64,000 bases of DNA, taken from Haloplanus sp. XH21 (lineage in GTDB: Archaea > Halobacteriota > Halobacteria > Halobacteriales > Haloferacaceae). The stretch is taken from the NCBI RefSeq assembly GCF_023276355.1, contig NZ_JALLPL010000001.1, positions 558,001-622,000 on the forward strand, in the 5' to 3' direction. Shown here in pieces: positions 8,934 to 17,521 of this stretch. Below the pieces are notes generated by a model, which did not search any database, was not told the DNA's origin, and worked only from the letters and a program-made list of their open reading frames with translations. A program made the position numbers and the translations under genes. Positions within the stretch are counted from its first letter, which is position 1. Every line of letters starts with the position of its first letter.

Positions 8934-11900
8934 GGCTGAAATCGCGCGAGTATCCGGAATGTCACCGGTCGATTGGACAGAGCTGAACGTGATATCCTCC
9001 CTGGTCGGAACGTATCTCCGGTCGTCGAACGGCTCGGGAGCGCGACCCGTGAGCGGGGGCCGGCGCCGGACCGGAGACGGCCCGTCACGTGCCCTCGGGG
9101 CACCCGCGTTGACGGTCGTCGTGGTGTTCGCCGTCCTCGCGGCCGGCGTCGGGCCCGCCGCGGGTGCAACGGGCAACACGAGCACCATCGTGGTCGACGA
9201 TGACCCGTCGACGGGCGAGTACGGCAGCATCGACGCCGCCGTCGCGAACGCCAGCGCCGGCGACACCATCGCCGTCCGGAACGGAACCTACGAAGAGCAG
9301 GTGACGGTCGACCGGTCGGTCACCATCGTCGCCGACGGCAACGCGACGCTCGCCGGCAGCGATACCCTCGACGTCGGTGTCGCCGTGACCGCCGACGACG
9401 TGACGGTTCGCGGACTCACCGTCCGCAACTACTCGAAGTGGGGCGTCACGGTCAGCGGGGATGCAGTACACCTGCGTCAGCTTCGAATCACAGAAAATCA
9501 CGGGGGCGTCAAGTTCGCCGACACGGCGAATTCGAGCCTTCGGACGGCGACAGTGACCGGATACGAGCGGTATCAGGCTAGCGGGGTCTACGCGGTGAAC
9601 GCCCGAAACGTGACGGTCAGGAACGCCACTCTCTCGTCGGACACGCATATCATCACGGACGACCTCACGTTCGACAACGTGACCGGCGGTACAATCGCCG
9701 AGACCAACGTCACCCGGAATCCGATTCACGCCGTCGTCTTACGCAACGGAACGACTGACGTGACCGTCGCGGACAACCACCTCCGTAGCTCCAAGCGCGA
9801 CGCGCTGTTCGTCAATCGTAGCTCCGGCAACGTCATCGACGGCAACGTCATCGTCGGCACGGGCGAGCCGGGGGATTTCTATAACGACGAGGACGGCATC
9901 CACATCCGGGCGGCACCCAACAACTCGGTCACGAACAACCGTGTCACGGGAAGCACCGGTGACGGAATCGCCATCTCGTCGTCCACCGAACTCGCTGGCA
10001 ACGTGCTGATGCACAACGCCGAGGCCGGCCTCTCCGTCTCCGGGCTGGACGACGCGGTCATCGCCAACGTAACTGCACGCGACAACGGCCACGGAGTTCG
10101 CGTCGCCAACGCCGAGAATCTCACCGTCGCCGACGCGACCCTGACGGGGAACCACGACGGCCTCACGCTGGTCAACACGACGAATGCGACCGTCCTGGGC
10201 GCACAGACGCGCGGTCACAACACCGGGTACTACATCGAGAACACCACCGGGACCCTGCTCGCCGACAGTCGCGCAGTCGACGGGGAGCAGAACAACTGGC
10301 GGACACCGCCGGGGCGCGGAGTCCAACTCGTCTCGACGAACGGGACCGACCTCCGGAACGTCACGCTCGTCGAGAACGGGAACATCGGCGTCCTGGTCAG
10401 CGGGACAGCGAACGTCACCATCGCCGACAGCAGACTCGTCAACAACCAGTACTACGGAATCCGCATCCGTAACGGCGCGAGGAACACGACCGTCACGAAC
10501 ACGACGGTCCGCGACCACTATGATGTCGGCATCGAGGTCACCGCCGACGGCGCGACGATTCGCGACAACCATATCGTCGACAACTACGACTACGGTATCG
10601 AGGTGACAAGCGGAGTAGCGCCCTCGTCGGTGACCGTCGTCGACAACGTCATCGAGGGGTCCGACGGGTGGGCGGGCCTGCGGAACCGCAACGGCTCGGC
10701 GCCCTTGGACGCGACGCACAACTGGTGGGGCGACGGGTCGGGTCCCGGCGGTGCCGCCGGCGGCGTGGGCACCAAGGTCATGGGCAACGTCACCGTCCGC
10801 CCGTTCTACGTCGACCGGGCGCTGACGACGCTCAGTACCGACGCCACGCGGGCAGAGCTCGCCGGCGTGCGCCTGGCGAATTACACCGGAGAGAGCCCGT
10901 CGACGGTGCGACCGTACAATCACACCCGAACGCTCAACGTTTCCCGGGTGACCTTCACCGGCAACGACTACTACGTGGCGCTGCACAACCGCACCAGCGA
11001 CGGGTCGCTCTCGCCGGCCATCGGTGTCTCGACGCGACTCTCACCTGGGGTCCACGACGACATCCCGATTGACATCAACGCAACCGTCTCGGCCCGCGAC
11101 GACGTCGACGCCCTCACGGAGGACGGGACCTACGTCGCCGTCGTTCACCTGGCGGACGAAGACGGACCGGGGTCGCCGCTGACGTCGAATGGCGACCCCG
11201 TGGCCGACGACGGCTACGTCGCCCTCCAGCCGATACCGAACATCACGTTCGCGAACCAGAGCGTCGTCGGCGGGACCCAGACGGTGCAGATAGACCGGCT
11301 CAACCGGACCGGAGGAGACCGGTACAAGGTCCTGATTTACGAGGACCTCTCCCCCAACGACGACACGCAAAACCTCTCGGAACCGCTCGACCGCGTGACC
11401 TGGTACGAGGAAACGAATCCGAAGACTGACGTCGAGATGGAGGTGGCCGGGTTCGGTGACGAGGTCACCGAAAACACGACGTACGTCGTCCGCCTCACGA
11501 GATGGTTCAAGTCGGAGCCCCTCGACACGCCCGTGCCCCACGCCGAGCGTGCTCGGCTGACCGTCAGACCGTACCAGAATGACATCGTCGTGGACCCCGA
11601 ACCCGGCCAGGGCGATGCGAGCACCATCTCGGGGGCGGTCGCGAACGCGAGCGAGAACGCGACGATAACCGTCCGCGAGGGCGTCTACAGGGAACAGCTG
11701 ACCGTCGAGAAGGACGTGACGATTCGCGCGACGAACGCGACGCTGAACGGAACGACGGTCGAGTCCTCCTCCGGCCCGAGTACGGCCATCGACCTCGGGT
11801 CGCGGGCCGCGCCGACCATCGATGGGCTCGACATCACCGGCTACGACCGGGCCATCGACGCGCGCGGGGCGGGCGGTGACTGGACCGTGACCAACGCCGT

Positions 11901-13533
11901 GATCACGGACACCGACGGAACGGCCATCAACGCCTATCACAGCGACCGTGACTGGCGGGTTAGCAACGTCGTCATCCGCAGTGCGAGCGGCGCAGCAGTC
12001 AACGCCACGGAAACGAGCGGTAACTGGCTCGTCCGCGACGTTCGGATCGAAGACATCCGAAACGCGACCGAGACGGCTGTCGAACCGCCGGAGCCGACCC
12101 TAAGCACCGAAGAAGAGGCACCGACAGCCCACCCCGGGCGGGGAATCGATGCCCGGCGAACCCACGGCGACTGGACGGTCGAATCCGTGACCGTGCTGAA
12201 CACCACGACCGCGGTGCGTGGCTCGGGGACGGGAGCGATGCGCGTGACCGAGAGTCGCTTCGAGACGGACGTCGGGGTCAACGGGACGGTCCGTACAACC
12301 GGTGAGTCGACCACCGCAGTCGACGCGAGACACAACTGGTGGGGCGCATGGTCTGGACCCGGTGGCGAGGTCACCGGACCGGCCGGCGTCGTCGCAGACG
12401 GGGGCGGCGCGACCGTCGTCGGAGATGTCAGGTTCGCGCCGTTCTACACGGACCGCACACGCCAGACGCTCGCGCTCGGCGATGGAACCGACGACCTCAC
12501 GAGCGACGGGAACGTATCGACGGCGACGGTGCCGGTCGACGTGGTCGACGACGGACCCCCCGTCGACCAAGTCTCGGTCCGCGTCGCTGCGGACGCCGCC
12601 GGGTCGGTCGACGTGACCGTGGTCGACCCGGCCTCGGTCCCCAGGGACGTGGCGACACATCCCGAGGTGAACGAGACGGTCTCAGTCGTCGACATCGCCG
12701 TTCCGGCCCCGGCCCGCGACACCGGCGGCCGGGTGGAGATGCGCATCGACCGGGACGACCTGAACCGCGCGCCCTCGACCCTTCGCATCGCCCACTACGA
12801 TGCGACCGCGGGTGACTGGGAAGTGCTCCCGACGACGGTCGTCGCCACGACCAACCAGTCGGTGACCGTCGCCGCCGAGACTGACGAGTTCTCGCCGTTC
12901 GCCGTCGTCACCGGGCCGCAGCGCAGGACCGACAGCTCCGGGTCCGAGGACGAGACGGATGGGGACGGCGGCTACGCATCGGGAGGTGGTGGTGGCGGCT
13001 CGGCACCGAGCGGCGGGGAAGACACCAGCGGCCCGTCGTTCAGCGTCCGTCTCGCGAACGCCCCCGCCAACCTAACCGCCGGCGAACAGGCAGCGATCAC
13101 CGCCCGCGTGACGAACGGGGGCGACGACGCGGCCACCTTCGATGCCGTCTGGTACGTCGACGACCGTCGAGTCGCACACGCGAGTCGGACCGTCGCGGCG
13201 AGCGCCACCCGGACCGTCGTCCTGAATCGCACGTTCGACGAGACCGGAACGCACACGCTCTCGCTCTCGAAGCGAGCGAACCACACCGTGACGGTGCATG
13301 AACCCGCGTCCGACGACACTGCCACGATCAACACGTCGACGGCCGCGGCGACTCGGACGGCATCACCGACCGATGTCAGAGGGGATGAGTCGTCAGCGGA
13401 TGGCGGAGAGGTCAAGGCGGACAGGCAGAGCGACTCGCCGGAACCGACCTCCTCCTCAGGCCCCGGTTTCGGCGTCGTCGTCTCCCTCGTCGCGCTGGGC
13501 GTCGTCGCGCTCCGGACCTGGCGTTCCGGCTAG
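8929..13533 (+). CDS. large surface protein with two beta-helix modules, PGF-pre-PGF, CARDB-like and PGF-CTERM domains
   Basis: This ~1530-aa secreted protein has a hydrophobic signal at about residues 57-75, preceded by a basic SGGRRR patch. Two modules follow. Each opens with a header (IVVDDDP...AAVANAS...GTYEEQVTV and again DIVVDPEPG...AVANAS...GVYREQLTV), continues as NosD/pectate-lyase-like right-handed beta-helix coils rich in NxT, and closes with HNWWG.GSGPGG-type caps near residues 600 and 1140. After these come a PGF-pre-PGF domain (around 1180-1330), a Gly/Ser spacer, a CARDB-like beta-sandwich, and a C-terminal PGFG, membrane helix and RTWRSG, the archaeosortase-processed PGF-CTERM signal. 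NxT/NxS sites are many, suggesting N-glycosylation. The start may instead be GTG 9049, which gives a normal signal peptide; the promoter fits 8932. Function is unknown; adhesion or polysaccharide binding is an inference. Confidence 0.85.
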   Translation: MMAEIARVSGMSPVDWTELNVISSLVGTYLRSSNGSGARPVSGGRRRTGDGPSRALGAPALTVVVVFAVLAAGVGPAAGATGNTSTIVVDDDPSTGEYGSIDAAVANASAGDTIAVRNGTYEEQVTVDRSVTIVADGNATLAGSDTLDVGVAVTADDVTVRGLTVRNYSKWGVTVSGDAVHLRQLRITENHGGVKFADTANSSLRTATVTGYERYQASGVYAVNARNVTVRNATLSSDTHIITDDLTFDNVTGGTIAETNVTRNPIHAVVLRNGTTDVTVADNHLRSSKRDALFVNRSSGNVIDGNVIVGTGEPGDFYNDEDGIHIRAAPNNSVTNNRVTGSTGDGIAISSSTELAGNVLMHNAEAGLSVSGLDDAVIANVTARDNGHGVRVANAENLTVADATLTGNHDGLTLVNTTNATVLGAQTRGHNTGYYIENTTGTLLADSRAVDGEQNNWRTPPGRGVQLVSTNGTDLRNVTLVENGNIGVLVSGTANVTIADSRLVNNQYYGIRIRNGARNTTVTNTTVRDHYDVGIEVTADGATIRDNHIVDNYDYGIEVTSGVAPSSVTVVDNVIEGSDGWAGLRNRNGSAPLDATHNWWGDGSGPGGAAGGVGTKVMGNVTVRPFYVDRALTTLSTDATRAELAGVRLANYTGESPSTVRPYNHTRTLNVSRVTFTGNDYYVALHNRTSDGSLSPAIGVSTRLSPGVHDDIPIDINATVSARDDVDALTEDGTYVAVVHLADEDGPGSPLTSNGDPVADDGYVALQPIPNITFANQSVVGGTQTVQIDRLNRTGGDRYKVLIYEDLSPNDDTQNLSEPLDRVTWYEETNPKTDVEMEVAGFGDEVTENTTYVVRLTRWFKSEPLDTPVPHAERARLTVRPYQNDIVVDPEPGQGDASTISGAVANASENATITVREGVYREQLTVEKDVTIRATNATLNGTTVESSSGPSTAIDLGSRAAPTIDGLDITGYDRAIDARGAGGDWTVTNAVITDTDGTAINAYHSDRDWRVSNVVIRSASGAAVNATETSGNWLVRDVRIEDIRNATETAVEPPEPTLSTEEEAPTAHPGRGIDARRTHGDWTVESVTVLNTTTAVRGSGTGAMRVTESRFETDVGVNGTVRTTGESTTAVDARHNWWGAWSGPGGEVTGPAGVVADGGGATVVGDVRFAPFYTDRTRQTLALGDGTDDLTSDGNVSTATVPVDVVDDGPPVDQVSVRVAADAAGSVDVTVVDPASVPRDVATHPEVNETVSVVDIAVPAPARDTGGRVEMRIDRDDLNRAPSTLRIAHYDATAGDWEVLPTTVVATTNQSVTVAAETDEFSPFAVVTGPQRRTDSSGSEDETDGDGGYASGGGGGGSAPSGGEDTSGPSFSVRLANAPANLTAGEQAAITARVTNGGDDAATFDAVWYVDDRRVAHASRTVAASATRTVVLNRTFDETGTHTLSLSKRANHTVTVHEPASDDTATINTSTAAATRTASPTDVRGDESSADGGEVKADRQSDSPEPTSSSGPGFGVVVSLVALGVVALRTWRSG

Positions 13534-13594
13534 CGCCGACGAACTGCGAGTGTTTACTCGACCGTTCTCGATATTCACTTGTCGATCGGTCGGG

Positions 13595-13859
13595 GCGCGA
13601 TCCTTGAGCTGTTCATCACGGCTCTCGTGGTCGTCCCGTTCGCCGGGGTCGTCCTCGGCTACACCACTGGCATCTCTTAGCTCGTCGCCGACAGCGTGCG
13701 GGCGAACACGATCATCGCCTACCGCCCCACCCTTCTTCACTACTGCGGGCGTCGGCCGCCTCGTGTGGTTCGGGGTGGCCCTCGGGGGGGCGCCGGACCC
13801 TGGCACCGAGCCGGCGCCCGGCACGGGAGACGTGATCCGAGAGCGCCTCACAGTCCGGA
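13595..13859 (+). pseudogene. decayed fragment of a double-type tatC gene
   Basis: Nucleotides 13621-13830 resemble the end of the double tatC (about 8214-8630). Matching blocks are GTCCTCGGCTACACCAC, CTCGTCGCCGACAGCGTGCG, GGCGAACACGATCATCGCCT, CTTCTTCACTACTGCGG and a final CTCGGGGGG segment. Translated, they read LGYTT, LVADSVRAN, IIAYR and FFTTAGVG against LGYTT, LVADGVRAN, IIAYR and FFTTAGIG. Between blocks there is a 12-nt deletion, a Tyr codon changed to TAG, a frameshift and a loss of about 160 nt, so it cannot encode a TatC. The 33 bases just upstream (13599-13631) look instead like the start of the VUT transporter gene at 16829-16861 (AIL.LFITALV), hinting at a mosaic. No other gene is visible in this 326-bp interval. 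Confidence 0.75.
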
Positions 13860-15209
13860 TCAGTCCTCGACGAGCGTCAACCGAAGATCCATCACGTTCG
13901 TTCCGGTCGGCCCCGTGATCACCGCGTCGTCGACCGCCCGGAGCGCCGGCGTGGCGTCGTGCCGACGGAGGTGTGCCCGGGCGTCGACGCCCGCCCGTTC
14001 CATGCGCGAGACCGTCGTCGCGTCGACGAGCCCACCGGCGACGTCGGTCGGCCCGTCGGTGCCGTCAGTGCCGATGGCGAGCGTCGTCACCGACGCCTGA
14101 TCGGCGTGAGCGAGCGCGGCGCGGAGCGCGAACTCCTGGTTCGGCCCGCCCTCGCCCGCCTCGGATCCGACCTGAACGGTGGTCTCGCCGCCCGTGATGA
14201 GCACACAGGGCGGATCGATCGGGCGGCCGTGTGTCGCCGCTTCGTTGGCGATGGCCGACAGACAGGTCGCCACCTCGCGGCTCTCGCCCTCGATCGTCGT
14301 CGAGAGGATCAGCGGCTGGTAGCCCAGTTCGGCCGCCCGGTCCCGCGCGGCTTCGGGAGCGTCCGTCGGTCCCGCCAGGACGACCGCGTGGCCGTCGACC
14401 GTGTCGGGCGTCTCGTCGATGGCCCCGTCCTGGCCACGACGGAGGTGCCGCACGACGGCCGACGGGACGGCGTCGGTGAGGTCGTGGCGTCGCAGCACGT
14501 CGAGGGCGTCGGCAAACGTCGTCGCGTCGCCGACGGTCGGTCCCCACGGCTCGCCCGCGACTTCGTCGACGACGACGAGCGTCGCGACCGTCGCCGGCGC
14601 CAGCCGCTCGGCGAGACGGCCGCCCTTGAGCGCAGAGCAGTGCTTCCGCACCGCGTTGATCTCGTCGATCGGCAAGCCCGCACGCAGGAGGACGTCGGTC
14701 GTCGTCGCGAGATCCGATAGCGAGAGGTCGTCGGCGGGGGCGGCGAGCGTGGCCGACGCGCCGCCCGTGACGAGCGCGAACACGAGGTCACCGGGACCGG
14801 CCGCGTCCACCACGGCGAGCGCTCGGCGGCCCGCAGCCAGACTCGCCTCGTCGGGGAGCGGGTGCCCGGCGTCGACGACGGACAGATTACCGAGGTCGGG
14901 GGCGCGCTGGTCAGCGGCCTTCGCCGCGACGATGCCGTCGGTGACGCGATCCTCGAGGACGGCGACCAGTTCGGCGGCGACCGCGGCAGCGCCCTTCCCA
15001 GCGCCGACGACGTACACGTCTTCGACGGCGCCGAGGTCGACGGTTCGATCGCCGACGCGGAGTCGGTCGCCGTCGCGGCGCACGGCCGCGGGAACCGTCC
15101 GGCGAGGGTGGACGGCGTCGAGGGCCGCCGTCGCCACGTCGAGGAGCGTCTCGCGGGCCTCGCGGTTGCCGTGCCCCGTGAGCGCGTCGCGGTTTCGCAC
15201 CGTCGTCAT
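13860..15209 (-). CDS. glycerate 2-kinase, MOFRL family
   Basis: This 449-aa protein fits the glycerate kinase (GckA/TtuD, MOFRL) family, which phosphorylates D-glycerate to 2-phosphoglycerate. Visible family motifs are VVGAGKGAA (about residue 70), DAGHPLPDE, FALVTGGASA with its glycine-rich phosphate-binding turn, and, in the C-terminal MOFRL domain, ITGGETTVQV, GGPNQEFALR and IGTDGTDGPTDVAGG. The length is normal for the family. The start is the ATG at 15209, sharing an ATGA with the upstream enolase-like gene, so the two are co-translated. In haloarchaea 2-phosphoglycerate would feed lower glycolysis via enolase; the neighbour is an enolase paralogue, though an atypical one. Confidence 0.9.
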   Translation of the reverse strand: MTTVRNRDALTGHGNREARETLLDVATAALDAVHPRRTVPAAVRRDGDRLRVGDRTVDLGAVEDVYVVGAGKGAAAVAAELVAVLEDRVTDGIVAAKAADQRAPDLGNLSVVDAGHPLPDEASLAAGRRALAVVDAAGPGDLVFALVTGGASATLAAPADDLSLSDLATTTDVLLRAGLPIDEINAVRKHCSALKGGRLAERLAPATVATLVVVDEVAGEPWGPTVGDATTFADALDVLRRHDLTDAVPSAVVRHLRRGQDGAIDETPDTVDGHAVVLAGPTDAPEAARDRAAELGYQPLILSTTIEGESREVATCLSAIANEAATHGRPIDPPCVLITGGETTVQVGSEAGEGGPNQEFALRAALAHADQASVTTLAIGTDGTDGPTDVAGGLVDATTVSRMERAGVDARAHLRRHDATPALRAVDDAVITGPTGTNVMDLRLTLVED

Positions 15210-16483
15210 CGGTCGAGCGGGGTGTCGCCCGGCGGGCCGAACGTGGCGGCGTCGCCGAGTGCCGCCTCGATTTCGAGGAGGCGGTTGTACTGTTCGGTGC
15301 GTTCGCCACGGGTGACGCCGGTCTTGATCTGCCCGGCGTCGAGGCCGACCGCGAGGTCCGCGAGCCACGTGTCGGGCGTCTGTCCCGAGCGCTCGGACAC
15401 CTGGACGGCGTAGCCGTTTCGAGTGGCCATTCGTGCCGCTTCGACCGCTTCCGTCACGGTGCCGACCTGGTTCACCTTCCACAGGAGGGCGTTCGCCGCA
15501 TCCCGGTCGATGCCCGTCCGGAGGCGATCGGGGTTCGTGGTGAACAGGTCGTCGCCGACGATCTGGATGTCGAGACGGTCGGTCAAGTCGGCGACGCCGG
15601 CGAAGTCGTGCTGATCCAGCGGGTCCTCCAGCGAGACGACCGGGTAGGTGTCGACGAGGTCGGCGTAGAACCCGATGAGGTCCTCGCGCGTCATCGCCTC
15701 GCCCAACAGGGCGTACGTCTCCGTCTCGGGGTCGTAGAAATGCGAGGCCGCCACGTCGGCGGCGAGGGCGAACTCCCCCTCGTAGCCACACTCCTCGATG
15801 GCGGCGAGTTCGAGTTCGAACGCCTCGCGGGGGTCGTCGATACCGATCGGGTTGTAGCCGCCCTCGGCGCCGACGTTGAGCGACGCCTCGCCGTATTCGG
15901 CGCGGACGATGTCGCCGAGTTCGTAGTACACCTCGGCGCTCCACTGCACGGCTTCCGCGACGGAGTCGGCGCCGACGGGCACCACCTGGTGCTCCTGGAA
16001 GGGGAGGTCGCCGCCGGCCAGCTCGCCGCCCTCGATCAGGTCGAAAAAGGGCAGCGGGAGGACGTGGGCGTCGGCGCCGCCGAGATAGCGATAGAGGGGG
16101 AGGCCGGTCGCGTCGGCGCCCGCGCGGAGGACGGCCAGCGAGACGCCGGTGATGGCGTTGCCGCCGAGGTTCGTCTTGGTCGGCGTCCCGTCGAGGTCGA
16201 GGAGGGTGGCGTCGATGGCGCGCTGGTCGGTCGCGTCGCGGCCGACGAGTTCGGGCGCGATGCGCTCCGTGACGTTCGCCACCGCCTGCCGAACGCCCCG
16301 CCCGCGGTATCGGTCGTCGCCGTCGCGCAGGTCGTGGGCCTCGTGTTCGCCACGGGACCGCCCGCAGGGCACGTCGGCCCGGCCGGTCCCCGTCTCGGTT
16401 TCGACGGTGACTCGCAGGGTCGGTTCCAGTCGGTTGTCAAGGATCTCTCTGGCGTGAACCGCGTCGATGGGAGCGACGGTCAT
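15206..16483 (-). CDS. enolase-like protein with altered active site
   Basis: This 425-aa protein aligns along its whole length with enolase. Retained, in yeast numbering, are E168 (FQEHQ), E211 (GAEGGYNP), metal ligands D246 (ADVAAS), E295 (SLEDP) and D320 (VGDDLFTTNP), base K345 (LWKVNQVG) and K396 (GQIKTGV). Lost are the mobile loop SGASTG, here CGRSRG, which removes the second-metal ligand S39; H159, here Leu in EGGELAGG; and H373, here Glu in VSERSGQT. The substitutions were checked on the nucleotide sequence. The fold and general acid/base chemistry look intact, but normal 2-phosphoglycerate dehydration is doubtful; a related substrate or a regulatory role is possible. A canonical enolase is presumed elsewhere in the genome. 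It is co-transcribed with glycerate kinase. Confidence 0.82.
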   Translation of the reverse strand: MTVAPIDAVHAREILDNRLEPTLRVTVETETGTGRADVPCGRSRGEHEAHDLRDGDDRYRGRGVRQAVANVTERIAPELVGRDATDQRAIDATLLDLDGTPTKTNLGGNAITGVSLAVLRAGADATGLPLYRYLGGADAHVLPLPFFDLIEGGELAGGDLPFQEHQVVPVGADSVAEAVQWSAEVYYELGDIVRAEYGEASLNVGAEGGYNPIGIDDPREAFELELAAIEECGYEGEFALAADVAASHFYDPETETYALLGEAMTREDLIGFYADLVDTYPVVSLEDPLDQHDFAGVADLTDRLDIQIVGDDLFTTNPDRLRTGIDRDAANALLWKVNQVGTVTEAVEAARMATRNGYAVQVSERSGQTPDTWLADLAVGLDAGQIKTGVTRGERTEQYNRLLEIEAALGDAATFGPPGDTPLDR

Positions 16484-16616
16484 CTGCGGCGTCTACGCCG
16501 GCCAGTAGCTAATAGTTACGACCGTCGGGCTTAAGCACCGCTCTCCGATATGATCAAGAGAGTACCATGAGCATATCATCTGCGAACGGCGATGGCTACC
16601 GAATGGAGGGTCGACC

Positions 16617-16793
16617 GTGGCCAAGATAAGCGTCGAGATCCCCGACGAGTTGCTCGCGGATCTGGACGAGCACGTGGGCGACGACGGCAAGTTCGTGAAC
16701 CGGAGCGACGCGGTCAGGGCGTCGATCCGCAAGACGCTGGACGTGCTCGACGAGATCGACTCCCGACACGGTCGCCTGGAGGCTGAGGAATGA
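16617..16793 (+). CDS. ribbon-helix-helix (CopG/MetJ-type) DNA-binding protein
   Basis: This 58-aa protein begins at a GTG and reads AKISVEIPDELLADLDEHV, then NRSDAVRASIRKTL, the classic RHH layout: an N-terminal beta-strand for DNA contact and two helices, the second starting after a Gly/Asn turn with the SDAVR motif. It overlaps the next gene, a VUT-family transporter, in an ATGA. An operator for it might lie in the short spacer to the divergent enolase-like gene. A short ORF starting at ATG 16567 runs over its start codon and stops at 16629, so it may act as a leader. The role as regulator of the transporter is an inference from operon structure. Confidence 0.85.
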   Translation: MAKISVEIPDELLADLDEHVGDDGKFVNRSDAVRASIRKTLDVLDEIDSRHGRLEAEE

Positions 16794-17521
16794 GCGCCGG
16801 GACGGGGAACGCGTCGGTCAGTCGCGTCGCGATCCTCGCGCTGTTCATCACGGCGCTCGTGACGGCGCAGTTGACGGCGGCGAAGGTGCTGGCGATTCCG
16901 CTTCCCCAGGCGCTGCCGCGGATCGGGAGCACCGTCTTCCTGCCAGGCGCGGCGCTCGCGTACGCGCTCACCTTCTTCGCGTCGGACTGTTATGCCGAGC
17001 TCTACGGCCGGCGCGACGCGCAGGTGATGGTGAACGTCGGGTTCGTGATGAACTTCATCCTCCTGGCGCTGGTGTGGACGACCATCGTCGCACCCGGGCG
17101 CGATCCCGAGTTCGGCGCGCAGTTCGCGGGCGTCCTCGCCCCCGCGACGAACATCGTCGCCGGGAGCCTCCTGGCGTATCTCGTCAGCCAGAACTGGGAC
17201 GTCCTCGTCTTTCACCGTCTGCGCGAGGCGACCGACGGCGACTCCCTCTGGCTGCGGAACATCCTCTCGACGGCGACGAGCCAGGCCATCGATACGGTCA
17301 TCTTCGTCGGTCTCGCGTTCTACCTCCTGCCGCAGTACGTGGGTATCGGGAGCGTGACGCCCTGGAACGTCGTCGTCGCGCTCATGCTTGGACAGTATCT
17401 CCTCAAACTGCTCATCGCGCTCGTGGACACGCCCTTTGTCTATCTGGTGGTCGGACTCGTTCGTTCACGGGCCGACAGCGAGGCGAAGGCCGCCGCCGCA
17501 GAGACGGTCGACGAGGCCTAG
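16790..17521 (+). CDS. queuosine/archaeosine precursor transporter, VUT (YhhQ) family
   Basis: This 243-aa integral membrane protein has about six hydrophobic segments. It contains the family hallmarks FASDCYAELYG near residue 65 and SQAIDTVIFVGLAF near residue 165. YhhQ/QueT-like proteins import preQ0 or preQ1; in archaea the likely use is archaeosine in tRNA. It is coupled to an upstream RHH regulator. The terminal TAG and the TAG of the convergent rlmE share the same palindromic CTAG (17518-17521), so the genes meet with no spacer and no independent terminator. Confidence 0.86.
   Translation: MSAGTGNASVSRVAILALFITALVTAQLTAAKVLAIPLPQALPRIGSTVFLPGAALAYALTFFASDCYAELYGRRDAQVMVNVGFVMNFILLALVWTTIVAPGRDPEFGAQFAGVLAPATNIVAGSLLAYLVSQNWDVLVFHRLREATDGDSLWLRNILSTATSQAIDTVIFVGLAFYLLPQYVGIGSVTPWNVVVALMLGQYLLKLLIALVDTPFVYLVVGLVRSRADSEAKAAAAETVDEA

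Noticed and set aside
13860-15944. A 694-residue frame extending glycerate kinase through the enolase-like gene
   Set aside because: The added N-terminal 245 residues are Arg-rich out-of-frame translation of the enolase-like gene; the ATGA overlap gives a normal kinase start.
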